Origin: Latrodectus hesperus
Lineage: Eukaryota > Arthropoda > Arachnida > Araneae > Theridiidae
Direction: 5' to 3'
Assembly: GCA_037975125.1 (NCBI GenBank)
Contig: CM075862.1
Coordinates: 78,529,843-78,593,842, forward strand
DNA length: 64,000 nt
Part shown: piece by piece, positions 35,349 to 45,936 of the stretch
Numbering within the stretch: the first letter of the stretch is position 1
Layout: every line of letters starts with the position of its first letter
The notes under the pieces: generated by a model
What the model saw: only the letters and a program-made list of their open reading frames with translations
What the model was told of the DNA's origin: nothing
The model's database searches: none
Translations under genes and position numbers: made by a program

Positions 35349-37744
35349 CGGAGATATATCTCAACAAGAATTACTCTGTGCAATGGCATTCCTGGATCTG
35401 AGTAAAACTCCTGGTCCTGATGGCCTTCATGGACAAATGCTTGAAAATCTTGGTCAGAAGGGGAAAAACAGAATTCTTGATCTATTCAATCAATCTTGGA
35501 TTAAGGGTCGACTGCCCACCGAATGGAAAAGAGCCACCATCATCCCAATCAAAAAACCTGGCAAAAAGTCTTGTTCTCCTGAAGATTTTAGACCAATCGC
35601 ACTGACGAACATGCCTTGCAAAATCATGGAGAAAATGATTTTAATAAGAGTACAGTGTTATCTGGATAAAAGCAATCTACTGCCCAGTGAGCAATATGGC
35701 TTTAGAAAAGGTCACAGCACTACAGACCAAATTTTATATTTCTGTCAATCCATTAGAGATGCCCAGAATATCAAACCCACTCACCACTCCGTGGCCGCTT
35801 TTCTGGACCTCACAAAGGCCTTCGATAGAGTTTGGAAAGATAAACTGATTATCAAACTTCACGATTATTTCAAAATCTGTGGCAATGCTTTAACATGGAT
35901 CGCAGACTTTCTACAACACAGATCTATCAAGGTGAAGGTTAACAAGTCTCTTTCAGGACCATTTAAGCTCAGCCAAGGTGTTCCTCAGGGGTCAGTGTTT
36001 AGCCCTACTCTTTTCACGATGTTTTTATTTGGCATTGAAAAACTGAATTCTACCAGAGTTAGGGTGGGACTGTTTGCAGACGACATTGTACTCTGGAGCT
36101 CAGGAAACAATATTAATGATATTGAATCGAGAATTAATAATTCTCTTGTAGCTGTGTCCAACTTTGCCAAGGAACATAAAATCAGTTTTAATCCTCGCAA
36201 ATCAATTGCTACTTTCTTCACAACCAATAAGCGTATATATAATTATCAACCACAACTGAAGTTGGAGGGACAGAATCTCACTTATGAGAAGCACCCCAAA
36301 TATCTGGGATTTATTCTGGATCAAGAGTGCACTACTAACAAGCATATCGAACACATTGTATTGAAAAGTAGAAAACGTCTTACCATTCTTAAATATATTG
36401 CGGGTAGCGACTGTGGAGCCGATGCAACAACCCTTAGAACAACATATATGACTTTCATTCGGCCTATACTTGAATATGGTTTGCCAATTTATTATTGCGC
36501 ATCCAAAACTAACCTTAAGAAGTTAGAACAAGTTCAATTAAGTGCTGCCCGGATTATCACTGGTTTAAGACATAGCTGTCCTTCTGATATTGTTCTTTTT
36601 GAGGCCGACTTGCAGCCGCTCCATACTAGAAGACAAGCTGATCTTGTTAAATACTATAATAAACTCTCTAGTTATGGCCTCTGCAACAAGACCTCCATGT
36701 ATCTTAACAGCTGGAGTAATCATCAAAGATTAAAGAAGGACAGCCCTTTCAGTCTGGCCGTCTCTCTTCATCTACCTAATAGTAATGTTGAAACCAACTC
36801 AATACAGTGCTGCTTGAATCCTGCAGAAGGACTCCCCAGGGTTTACTTTCACTTTAACTTAAGTACTCATGTTAATAAGAAAGACTACATCCCAGAACAT
36901 CTTAGACAACTGACCTTGGAAAACCTAAGCCACATTCCTAACAATGCCATCAAAATCTTCACTGACGGTAGTAAAATTGATATTCTAGCAGGTAGTGGCA
37001 TATATATTGAAACCCCTCACACTAATTTCACTCTTTCTCATCGTAATCCCAATCACTGCTCTGTCTTCAGAAGTGAATTGATTGCAATAGACCTGGGACT
37101 AGAAGCTATTCTTTCTGAAGAGGATTATGGTGACCTATGGATCTTGTCTGACAGCCGTAGTTCTCTCCACCATCTTAGTAATTGGCTTCTTGTAGGCGAC
37201 AAGATCAGCAACTCTATCCTGCTTAAATTAAAGCTCATTTCACTTAATCATGATGTTCACTTGCAATGGATACCTTCACATGTGAATCTCCACGGGAATG
37301 AAATGGCCGATAATCTTGCTAAGGAGGGTTGCAGGATTTCAAATACTCCCTCTTCCACACTTACTTTTCTGGAGTTTTACTCCCGGGAAAAATCAAAAAT
37401 CTCGGAGGAGTGGAAAACACCCCCACCCATAATTGGTACAAGGGATCAAAACCGGGTTTGTCCCTTGACCTGCCGTGTGACAGACGTACCCGGACTGTTC
37501 TCTCAAGACTTGCTAGCGGTCATATTAAGTGCCTCACTTTCAACGAGGGCAGGAAAACTTTCGTCACCTGCACCAAGTGCCAAAATCATCAGGCTTCTCC
37601 TGAGCATCTTTTGGATTGCATGAGTCTCTCTAGGGAGGATCTCTGTAGCAATCCTCTTTTAGTCTTCGACTTCCTTACAGTCAACGAACTCGTGGATCTA
37701 GTTCTGACTCCGTCAGACATGGAGGATAAGCAACAACAACAAGA
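35349..37744 (+). mobile_element. 5'-truncated LINE copy with a 12-bp target-site duplication
   Basis: The copy is flanked by the direct repeat ACAGTTTAATAT at 35337-35348 and 37745-37756. It starts inside the ORF2 protein, upstream of the RT blocks, so the gag-like ORF1 and the endonuclease are missing. It ends in AGCAACAACAACAAGA, a CAA-repeat tail rather than poly(A). RT plus RNase H plus a C-terminal zinc knuckle places it with the RNase H-bearing non-LTR clades (I-like). The intact duplication and nearly intact frame mark a young insertion. Confidence 0.93.
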
Positions 37745-37762
37745 ACAGTTTAATATAATTTA
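35350..37762 (+). pseudogene. LINE ORF2 remnant: reverse transcriptase, RNase H, zinc knuckle; one frameshift
   Basis: The main frame is open from before the insertion point to 37623. RT blocks in order: T-P-G-P-D-G-L-H, W-K-R-A-T-I-I-P-I, F-R-P-I-A-L-T, Y-G-F-R-K-G-H-S-T-T, L-D-L-T-K-A-F-D, G-V-P-Q-G-S-V and the catalytic box F-A-D-D-I-V-L-W (~36072-36095). RNase H follows (~36955-37330) with its acidic residues in F-T-D-G-S-K, F-R-S-E-L, L-S-D-S-R and N-E-M-A-D-N, plus W-I-P-S-H-V. Near 37421-37428 (CCCCACCC) one base is lost and the true frame moves to the one ending at 37762. There the C-T-K-C...H-L-L-D-C knuckle and P-L-L-V-F-D-F-L occur. An ATG before 35349 belongs to the host site, not to the element. 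Confidence 0.92.
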
Positions 37763-37970
37763 ATAAAAAATAGTTTTTCTCTACTAGTCCTTTTTATAAC
37801 ACTATATGTTAGTTTTATAATGGGCTTATATATTGTAAGTATGTACTATTGCTTGTCAGAAATATTATACTAATGTAATAAATTGCTTACAATGAAAAAA
37901 ATGTTTTTTGTATTTGTATAACAAAATTTTATTCAATTCTTAAGAAATTATAAAGAATAGTTTCTGTACA

Positions 37971-39440
37971 TTATTTACTAATCTTTTTTAAAATTATATC
38001 TTTGAGAAAGTCCAATCCAAGAATAAATTCGTCATTTATATCAGCGACATATGCCAAATGATGGTACACGGCATTACCAAATGCAATGTTTAGATTGACT
38101 TTTCCATGCACTTTAATCTTATCACCTGTCACAGTTTGGAGGGTAATGCAGGGCGGCGTCCAGATGAGTTTGTCACCAAGTTTGCGAGCCAAATCTGTCC
38201 TAATGATAGTTACGTTGGCTCCAGTATCGATTATCATTCTGCAGGGAACTTCGTTGACATGTCCCATAACGAAAAGTCCGTTGTCGCCGCTACTTACGGA
38301 AGAAATGTGAAACGATTTGAAATGGGGCTTCTGACGAAGATCATTTCCATCATCTTTTCGTTTCGGGCAGTCTCTCTGAACGTGTCCGACTGCTCCGCAA
38401 GTCCAACACAGAATTTTCGTGGTTCTGCCACCTTTACTCAATTCTAAGTTACGGAATTTTCGCCGCAGATCTTCGATTTGCTTTCTGAGATCATAGTCCG
38501 TATCAGTAGTAGAGACGGCTCTGATTGAGTGCCGGTCTTTACGCGCGGCCTGCTGGGCAGCCTCTATCTTATGTGCGTAGACTAGGGCAGATCCAATATC
38601 TTTGACATCGGCGAGTCTAAGTGTTTTCTGTATCTCCGGATCCCTCACACTATCGATGAAGTGATGGAGAGCCAGATCCTGACGTGTCTCAGCTGGGCAG
38701 TCCGAAAATGCTAGATGGGAAAGTCGCTGAATATCGGCAGCCAATTCTTGAAGACTTTCACCCGCTTTTTGATAGCGGGACTTTAACTGTAGTCTGCTAT
38801 ATTCTTTAGTGCACTTATCTCCAAACCGCAGCTCAAGCGCACTCGATAGGGCTTGGAAATCGTGCCTCTGCTCCTCCGGAAGCGTCTCGAGGATGTCAGC
38901 CGCGTCTCCTCTTAAAGAAGCCGCCAGGTGAAAAGCTTGGGCTCGGGGATTCCATCCATTAGCTTCCGCTACCATCATAAACTGGGTCTTGTATACTTGC
39001 CAGGATGATTTCCCATCAAATGTTGAGAGTTTAATATTGGCTAGGGAAGGCACAAATGTCACGTTGGATTCCTCATGTTTGTTTGATATTTGCTTCTCCA
39101 AGCTTTCAATCTTCTTATTCATACTGTCTAATGCTACTTCAACGTTTTCTTCTATCTCCAGAACTTTAGTTTCAACTGAAGTTACCTTATCTTCCATTGC
39201 ATTCATCTTCTCCTGAATGATGTTGGAGAATTCTTCTTTAACACTTACAATGTCCTTCTTAAGTTCCTCCTGTCCAGATTTTATTTCTTTCATCATCTCG
39301 GTTTTCATCTCTTCTTGTCCAGCTTTCATCTCGGTTTTCATATCTTCTTGTCCAGCTTTCATCTCAGCCATCTGCTCCGCTAATTTTTCGAGAAGACTTT
39401 TCATTAAATCCATATCCATTTTTCTTGTGACACGCTGCAT
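37971..39440 (-). CDS. Gag-protease polyprotein of the truncated LTR element
   Basis: The frame is open from 39518 to the stop at 37971, but the first 26 codons lie in the LTR and primer site, so the natural start is the ATG at 39438-39440 (489 aa). The N-terminus is a Met/Lys/Glu-rich coiled coil with near-tandem repeats of K-A-G-Q-E-x-M-K-T-E. A retroviral-type gag core follows, with a zinc knuckle C-W-T-C-G-A-V-G-H-V-Q-R-D-C near 38395-38440. Next is an aspartic protease with the active site I-D-T-G-A-N and the later block I-L-G-L-D-F-L. No stop interrupts it. The last few residues run into unrelated flank. The product assembles particles and cleaves itself in a complete element. Confidence 0.9.
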   Translation of the reverse strand: MQRVTRKMDMDLMKSLLEKLAEQMAEMKAGQEDMKTEMKAGQEEMKTEMMKEIKSGQEELKKDIVSVKEEFSNIIQEKMNAMEDKVTSVETKVLEIEENVEVALDSMNKKIESLEKQISNKHEESNVTFVPSLANIKLSTFDGKSSWQVYKTQFMMVAEANGWNPRAQAFHLAASLRGDAADILETLPEEQRHDFQALSSALELRFGDKCTKEYSRLQLKSRYQKAGESLQELAADIQRLSHLAFSDCPAETRQDLALHHFIDSVRDPEIQKTLRLADVKDIGSALVYAHKIEAAQQAARKDRHSIRAVSTTDTDYDLRKQIEDLRRKFRNLELSKGGRTTKILCWTCGAVGHVQRDCPKRKDDGNDLRQKPHFKSFHISSVSSGDNGLFVMGHVNEVPCRMIIDTGANVTIIRTDLARKLGDKLIWTPPCITLQTVTGDKIKVHGKVNLNIAFGNAVYHHLAYVADINDEFILGLDFLKDIILKKISK

Positions 39441-39449
39441 CAACTCTTC

Positions 39450-39468
39450 AATCCCACTTCTGACACCA
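39450..39468 (-). promoter_or_regulatory. Primer binding site for tRNA-Leu
   Basis: The minus strand reads TGGTGTCAGAAGTGGGATT, complementary to the 3' end of a eukaryotic tRNA-Leu (including CCA). It starts 2 nt from the LTR edge, exactly where minus-strand DNA synthesis is primed. Confidence 0.88.
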
Positions 39469-39470
39469 GT

Positions 39471-39971
39471 TGTACCGAGCTTCACGGGTTCGTGTTGATT
39501 GAGAGTTGAATAAAGCAATCACTTAATGAACACAAGACTTTTATTCGTAAAAAAACTTCACTAGATAAACGAAATTCCCGCTGTAACAATCACAATTATA
39601 CAGCTACAATTCGTCAGATATAACAAGAAACAGCTTCTAATCACAGGTCTCAAATACCTCAGACAGAGAACAACTAGCAGTCACAACTAATCGTCTTCAC
39701 TCACTGATTGTCTTCACAAAAACTCTACTCTTCCATGTCGGGCTGCGGTATTTATACCTGACTTGGCGATGAAATCTACCAATTTCGCCAAGGTTCTGGA
39801 AGCTTCTAGGCTATCTCGAAAAATATTAATCCTAGAGCTTAGGTGATGGATGTTTCCAGAAGTATCGATTTCTCGCCAAGTCGCCAAAAATCTCGCCAAG
39901 CGTCGCCAAGTCGCCAAGAATCTCGCCAACTGTCGCCAAATCATTAGGAAATCCGCTTTTAAACTACAACA
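39471..39971 (-). repeat. 5' LTR of the gypsy-like element (501 bp)
   Basis: On the minus strand it begins TGTTGTAGTTTAAAAG and ends GGTACA, the TGT...ACA form of LTRs. A TATA box (TATAAATA, 39749-39756) and a polyadenylation signal (AATAAA, 39540-39545) lie in the expected order for U3-R-U5. Part of U3 contains repeated GGCGA units (CTCGCCAAG/TCGCCAA on the + strand, 39864-39940), possibly regulatory. Confidence 0.85.
39749..39756 (-). promoter_or_regulatory. TATA box in the LTR
   Basis: TATAAATA on the minus strand, about 205 bases upstream of the AATAAA at 39540-39545; likely the LTR core promoter. Confidence 0.7.
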
Positions 39972-40064
39972 CGTCTAAATACCGCAATTTTTGCCCAAAA
40001 TGTGAGAATTTCTGATCTGTCTGAGATATTTTAAGACAAATATAATCATTATTTATAAATTTGT

Positions 40065-40182
<118 letters not shown>

Positions 40183-40540
40183 AGTAAATTTAACTGATAA
40201 TATTCAAAATACAAAGGAAATTACAAATTCCTAATGTAATGACATGTAAGGACAGTTTGCATATGAACTAATTTGTTACTATTTAATAAAATTCACAAAA
40301 ATAACTGTTATGTTAATGATTACAGCACATTATTCTGACCATTCATTGATAAATTTATCGAGAGTACATTTAAAATAATGATATATAAATAAAGGAATCC
40401 GTACAAAGTAGTTAAATAATGACGATAAGTTAAAATATGGATAAAGAATACCTGAACAATCAAAAACTTTTACAAGATGGAAGGTTCTATTATACAATAT
40501 TCTCAATAATTTCAATTTTAATGCTGTTAATCGTTGATGT

Positions 40541-40590
40541 GGAACAGCGCACCCCATATTGCCAGCCTGGCTGGCACACGACAACAACAA
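40541..40590 (+). repeat. Short retroelement 3' end, GCCAGCCTGGCTGGC palindrome and CAACAACA tail
   Basis: GGAACAGCGCACCCCATATT followed by GCCAGCCTGGCTGGC and ACAACAACA is the reverse counterpart of 30963-31013. It ends in the CAA tail shared by LINE and SINE copies in this window, so it is likely a heavily truncated copy of such an element. Confidence 0.6.
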
Positions 40591-42132
40591 TCGTTGATAT
40601 TCTACATTTATAGTTACACAGACATAAATGTGCTTTGCTGATTTTGCATGATAAAAAATTGTCCTTCCGAATAAACGAAGGTCTAATATAAAAAAGAAGA
40701 ATGTTTTGAAGTTGTTTACTTACTTGTTCTATACACATTTTCACCGCAAAAATAATCTCAGATTTCACTTAGATAAAGAATAGCATTAAGTGATTTTTTT
40801 ATTTTGTTTGTGAATTATATTTTTACTTAAATACCACAAAAATAAACATGAAATTTATTCATCCGTCTAATTCATGTTTCTGCTCTTTATCGCTGTTTCA
40901 GGTAAGTGTAATGGGTAATGCTTTGGTAAATGACAATCTACTTTGCAAATAGTTTATGAATTTAGGCTCTCCATCCCCTAAGAATTGGATTGATTTTCTT
41001 GGTGAAGCGAGCGTTGGGAGAATGTGACTCTTTAGTTTTTGTGTGTGCATCTATTTAATCATGAGGCTTGTCCAGATATCTGTACCTTTAATGAGTGCCA
41101 ACTATACATGTTAAAGGTTTCTATATTTTACCTCGTATTTATAACTTTAGCTTTATCTATAAAGTATTAAAAAAGAAAGTATATGTGATGGAAATGCTTT
41201 CATAAAGCGTAAGAGACAGATTCAATATGCTACCAAAAATCGATTCTTCAGACTGTGGAAAATTTATTGGTAAACGTGTTATTTTTCTGTGACAACCTAC
41301 TGATTAAATAATTTTAAGCTAGACCAGCTAAGTTATATTCTTTGACCTATTTAAAGAGTTTTTTACTAGTAAAGTTTATCCACGTAAAATACCAGAAGTT
41401 TAATATATTTTCAATAGTTGAAGTGTGTGACAAATCAATTCTTGACTGCGTCACTTTTCAAAATGCATTTTAACTCGTAAACCAACTGGTAAAGTTCGGC
41501 ATTCCATACATCTTGCCAACCCAGAAGCTGAATACTCAGATGTTTTTTCTTCAAGTCAACATTTGATGTGCTTGTCTACTGTCCTGGGTGAATATATGTT
41601 TCGTGTTTTGAAATTTCTTTTGAACCTTAAGAGTTTCATAGAACTAGTTCTTGTAAACAAAAAAAAAAAAAAAAAAAAAGACGTGGAATAACACAATATG
41701 CAATCATATTTATTTACGAAAGAATATATATGTGTATATATAGGGTGCGTCAAAAAATATTTATACACAGTTTGAACCATCATAAAAATCCTGAATCTCA
41801 CATAACAAGTTTCAATTTCTGAATGAAAGAGAGAATATAGCAATATATATATATAAGATAAAACATAAAAAGCATTAAAACTAGAATTTTTTGAAAAATT
41901 TGAAAATTACTAAAATATACAATAAAAGAATAGGAGGAAAGCATAGTGATCACGTCTTCATCAGGATGAAGATGGTCAGTTATGCAAAATAAACATTCTT
42001 TTCTGACGTGCACGAAGGACAAATATCTAAAATTCTTCGAGCAATTCCCCCGAAGAGTGTTTTATGCGAAGAGCAATTCCCTATGATTTATTAAAAGAAA
42101 AAGTATAAAGACTTTTATTTCGAAAATTAAAG

Positions 42133-42133
42133 A

Positions 42134-42167
<34 letters not shown>

Positions 42168-42170
42168 ATA
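42133..42170. repeat. TA/TG microsatellite
   Basis: (TA)n passes into (TG)n and ends TATA. Confidence 0.9.
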
Positions 42171-42552
42171 CTTTAATTTACAAAATAATTAATACATACA
42201 TACAAGCATGCACATGCATATATATATAAAGAAAAAAAAAAAAACAGTAGAAAGGACAACATATATAATATCAACACCCATGGAGGAAGAAACCTCCATG
42301 TCAACACCAAAAAATCAGAATGAATTTATATATTAGAAAAAGTAAAGTTGCCAAAAGTAAATTTGAAATTGGAATAAAGATATAGTTGCCAAGAATAATT
42401 AAATTCAAAAAATTAAAGTAATTTAGAAACATGCAGTAAAATTAAAATGTGTTTAAGGAGGTTTAAGGTTAAATTATGTTTAAAGTGATAGAAAGTGAAA
42501 GAAAATGAATATAGGTGTATTCGGGATTCTCTTGTAAGAACTTCAGAGCTTG

Positions 42553-42613
42553 GGTGGCCCCTTTGTAGTCGTAAAAACTATGCATTATAGTTTTACAACT
42601 ACAGAAGGGCCAC
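42553..42613. repeat. Near-perfect 28-bp hairpin
   Basis: GGTGGCCCCTTTGTAGTCGT (start of the left arm) pairs with ACAACTACAGAAGGGCCACC (end of the right arm) and the pairing continues to a 4-5 nt loop. It lies between the arms of the larger inverted repeat. Confidence 0.85.
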
Positions 42614-42912
42614 CTAGCTGACCAACTACGCATAGCTGACCATCTCCCTCCTGCTGAAGACGTGGTCCCTATGCTTTCTTCTTATTCTTTGTATTGTATG
42701 CTTGAGTAATTTTCAAATTTTGTCCTTCTAGTTTTAATGTTTTTCGTGTTTTATCTTATTTATAGTGGCAAATCTTTCTTCAGCTGCTTTTGCGCTGGCT
42801 AGATTTCTTGCAATATTTATGTATTTTGGTATGGTATTTTGTGATATTGTATTTTCAGTATTGTATTCATTACTTTAACATTTTTATTGCCTTATATATA
42901 TATATATATATA

Positions 42913-43835
42913 GAGGGTGATCATAACTAAACTGCAAATTTAAAAACGCTGTAAAAAAAGAACCACTGCTCAGAAAGACCTGAAACTTCCCCAGAATGTA
43001 CTTCAAGCAAGGGGATTTTGTTTGGTGTGGAAAAAAATTATGAAAAAAGTGTTCAATAGATGGCGCTGCACAGGCGGCTGTAGGTTAATTACATGAATTC
43101 TGACATGAACGATAGTCAATGTGGCTGTAAGCTGAACGTTAAACCAGTTGTGCTATTGTAAGTCAAGCAGATGTTGTGGCACTCTTGGTGTAAAGCCTAT
43201 TCAGAGCGACAAGGTGGTGCCACATCGAATAGGAAAAAATCGGTTTTTAATTGTCCTGCGGCCAAAAACCGTAGAAAAAGCCAACAATAATTCGGTTTTT
43301 AATTGTCCTTAGTCTTCTTCAAGAAATTTTCAATATGGTGTCCACCATTTTCTGTTAGGAGGTGTAAACGTAAAACGGTATTTTCTACAGCAGCTTGGAG
43401 TGTATCAGTGCTGATGTTGTTAACGTGCTGAGTAATGCGGCATTTCAAATCCGCTAAGGTGTTTAGTGGAGCACTGTACGCAACATTTTTCAGAAATCTC
43501 CAGAGCCAGAAGTCACAGGGAGTGATGTCCGGTGATCGTGGTGGCCAGGGGGTTGGAAAATGTCGGCTGATAATACGGTCATTTCCGAAATGGCGTTGCA
43601 TCACCATCGACAATTAACGAGAATTCAAGCTACTCAGCATTTTATACAAGACGTTAATTTGCATACAACCACCTGTGCAGCGCCATCTATAGGCCACTTT
43701 TTTTCCTAATATTTTTTGTCACGCCAAACAAAATCCTCCTCTTTGAAGTACATTCTGGTGAAATTTCAGGTCTTTCTGACCAGTGGTTCTTTTTTACAGC
43801 GTTTTTAAATTTGCAGTTTAATTATGATCACCCTG
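42913..43835 (-). mobile_element. Mariner-type element with ~170-bp inverted ends, internally deleted
   Basis: The left end (GAGGGTGATCATAACTAAAC) and the right end (TTTAATTATGATCACCCTG) are inverted copies. The similarity extends ~170 bp inward to GCGCTGCACAGGCGGCTG and CACCTGTGCAGCGCCATC. TA dinucleotides border it at 42911-42912 and 43836-43837. Inside, only the last third of a transposase remains (43299-43613). An 18-bp direct repeat, TCGGTTTTTAATTGTCCT, at 43240-43257 and 43292-43309 marks the deletion region. Confidence 0.88.
43299..43613 (-). pseudogene. C-terminal part of a mariner/IS630-type transposase
   Basis: The 104-codon frame holds W-P-P-R-S-P-D-I-T-P-C-D-F-W-L-W, which contains the last catalytic aspartate of the mariner DDD triad, followed by F-L-K-N-V-A-Y and a C-terminal tail ending N-G-G-H-H-I-E-N. 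The preceding two aspartates and the DNA-binding domain are gone. It lies between the inverted ends of the 42913-43835 element and reads on the minus strand. Confidence 0.85.
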
Positions 43836-43867
43836 TATATATTAAATAAAGTAATGTGGTTTGTCTG

Positions 43868-44230
43868 TAAGGGGTCTTATTGCGCCTCTCAGCTTTGAAG
43901 GCAATATAACAAGCGAAAAGTACGTAATAATGCTTGCTGGTTTCCTATTTTCTGACATTTGTCCGTTATATGGTAATGACCAGTTTTATTTCAAACAAGA
44001 CGATGCACAGCCTGTTTATCGTCTCGATTCACAAGCATAACTGAATCAAAGTTTTCCAGAACAGTGGATAGGAAGTTGAAAGTCAATCGAGTTTCCTACA
44101 TCCCCCCCTGAACTCACAAAGCTGGACATCTTCTAATGATGCACAAACGTAAACCACGTAACCTAAATACACTTTAAGATGAAATTGAAGAGGTGTGCGT
44201 AGAAATCTCCCATTTGGACTCGTTAGTGCT
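43868..44230 (+). pseudogene. Second mariner/IS630-type transposase relic
   Basis: The + strand reads, with stops, F-E-G-N-I-T-S-E-K-Y, then F-K-Q-D-D-A-Q-P-V-Y (in place of the usual Q-Q-D-G-A-P-x-H around the second aspartate), F-P-E-Q-W-I-G, and a worn P-P-E-L-T-K-L-D block. It belongs to the same superfamily as 43299-43613 but lies on the other strand and outside that element's inverted ends. It is a separate, older insertion. Confidence 0.75.
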
Positions 44231-45930
44231 CAATATAAGGAATATAAAAATCAAAAACTTTTATTGTTAGTGAAATTATAAGCACAATACAGCAAAAACA
44301 TAGAAACATATATATCATATTTTACATCCAAGTGCCTATAATGTCAAGAGCTTAAATAAATACTTTGTTGTTCATTTAACTCATTTTTATAAAAAATGAT
44401 TTTATTAATGCATGTGGTACCAGTTATGATATTTCAATATTAATATTTGCCGCATCTTTAAAAGAAAAAGTTAGGTATAATATGGTCAATATTATAACTT
44501 GCCTTCTCTATAAATAAAATTATTTCACCAAAAGACTCCTCATGCGTTTTTAAAAGCAGTGAAAGGAGAAATCAAATTATTTAAATTGAAGTTTGAACGG
44601 TAGTTTAAGTGCTTATTGATGATTTTTCATATTTTTTCTGCAATTAATTTTAAAATTATTGTTGCTATATTATATCCATATGTCTGATAAACACGTAAAT
44701 TACAGGAATAAAAATTAGTATGTTTATATTTTATTACTTTCCTCTGAAAATATGCCTCTATTATATATGTATTATCATACTGTAATTTTTATATGTATTC
44801 TCCTAATTATCAAAACTGAATGTATGTAATAAGGGAAAACTTGGGAACTAAATATATTTATTGTGAATATTTGTATATGTTGAAGTTACTAATCACAGAT
44901 TTTTTACAATGGCATAAATTTTTTGCACGCATTTCTCATTATTCAAACTCTAAAGCATTCGAATTTAAGATATTATGTTTTGTTAATGCAATAAAACACA
45001 TTATTTTGCAACGTTTGCAGAGCTTATTATTTAATCTCGAAGATTTTTACTCAGCTCACATAAAACTCGATATGTAAGTATATATTTATTCAACTGATTT
45101 TTTAATTATTTCATTTTATACAGTTTGTTCAGCTAGTTTGTAAGATTATATAATAAAAGTAGTTACAAATATGCAAAAGGGTGAAACAATTAAAAATCAC
45201 ACAATTTATTAAAAAAAACTATTATCAATAATGAATGATATTTGTTCTCAGCTCTATTACTAAAATCCATACAACTTGTAGGTTTTTATATGTATAAAGA
45301 GAATTTATTTATCAAGAGATTTTCTCATGCTTTCTTGAAAAATTTTGAGTACAAAGATCACAGGAAGTTAAATAAACTGCTTATCACACAACTGGATTAT
45401 ATGGATCAATCAACAAACTAGGAGAGATAACACCCTTCCATAAACCAGAATAACTCCTGTTAATAAAGTAAGCAATTATAAAATATCCTATCCAAACATA
45501 GATGTTGTTTCCGTTTTCCCAGTTCATGGGAATTTATTTTCTTTGAAGGATATCTATTTTGCAACTCCCTTACAATAAATAGTAAAGTATTATAAACTCA
45601 TTATGAGATTATAATGCAAATTAAAAAAAGCACTTTATTTAAAATAATTCAAGCTACAGGTAGTTTTGAAGATTTATAGGTTATACTTTTAAATTTAAAA
45701 CAATGAAAATCGAAAAAAAAATCAGAACTCTAAATTAGATTCGGAAATGTGACAGGAGAATAATCAAACTTGTAATAATCTATATTTAATTAAAAAAAAT
45801 TATTTACTTTTTTTCAAAATAATATAATTATTTTCAAAAACAAACATTTTTTAGCAATGAATGATGTTAATATATAAAGTAAAGATAAGTAAATGTACTT
45901 ATAAATTACAGTGATTTTATTTATTATGTA
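44231..45930. other. AT-rich intergenic DNA, nothing identified
   Basis: No frame with family motifs, no terminal repeats and no tRNA-like structure seen. The 85-codon frame at 44820-45077 lacks recognisable features. Confidence 0.55.
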
Positions 45931-45936
45931 TACATT

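Larger units (their letters stand above)
37974..39971 (-). mobile_element. Ty3/gypsy-like LTR retrotransposon, 5' part only
   Basis: On the minus strand the order is LTR (39971 to 39471), 2-nt spacer, tRNA-Leu primer binding site, gag with zinc knuckle, and protease. Homology stops near 37980, just after the protease. RT, RNase H, integrase and the second LTR are absent. The element is therefore truncated and cannot move by itself. No similar LTR was seen elsewhere in the window. Confidence 0.88.
41853..42761. mobile_element. Large inverted repeat (foldback-like), ~133-bp arms
   Basis: The left arm 41853-41985 (ATAAGATAAAACATAAAAAG ... GATGGTCAGTTATGC) is the reverse complement, with scattered mismatches, of 42630-42761. 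The ~640-bp middle holds a TG microsatellite (42133-42170) and a second hairpin (42553-42613). No coding frame is present. Long inverted arms without a gene fit a foldback or non-autonomous DNA element. The sequence GGGTGCGTCAAAAAATA at 41742, just to the left, looks like a mariner-type end and may belong to a neighbouring insertion. Confidence 0.75.

Noticed and set aside
39217..39498. 93-codon + strand ORF rich in Ser and Ile
   Set aside because: It is the reverse-strand shadow of the gag coiled-coil repeats.
42500..42680. Possible CRISPR-like or tRNA structure at the GC-rich hairpin
   Set aside because: There is one hairpin only, with no spaced repeat array and no cloverleaf; it is part of a foldback structure.
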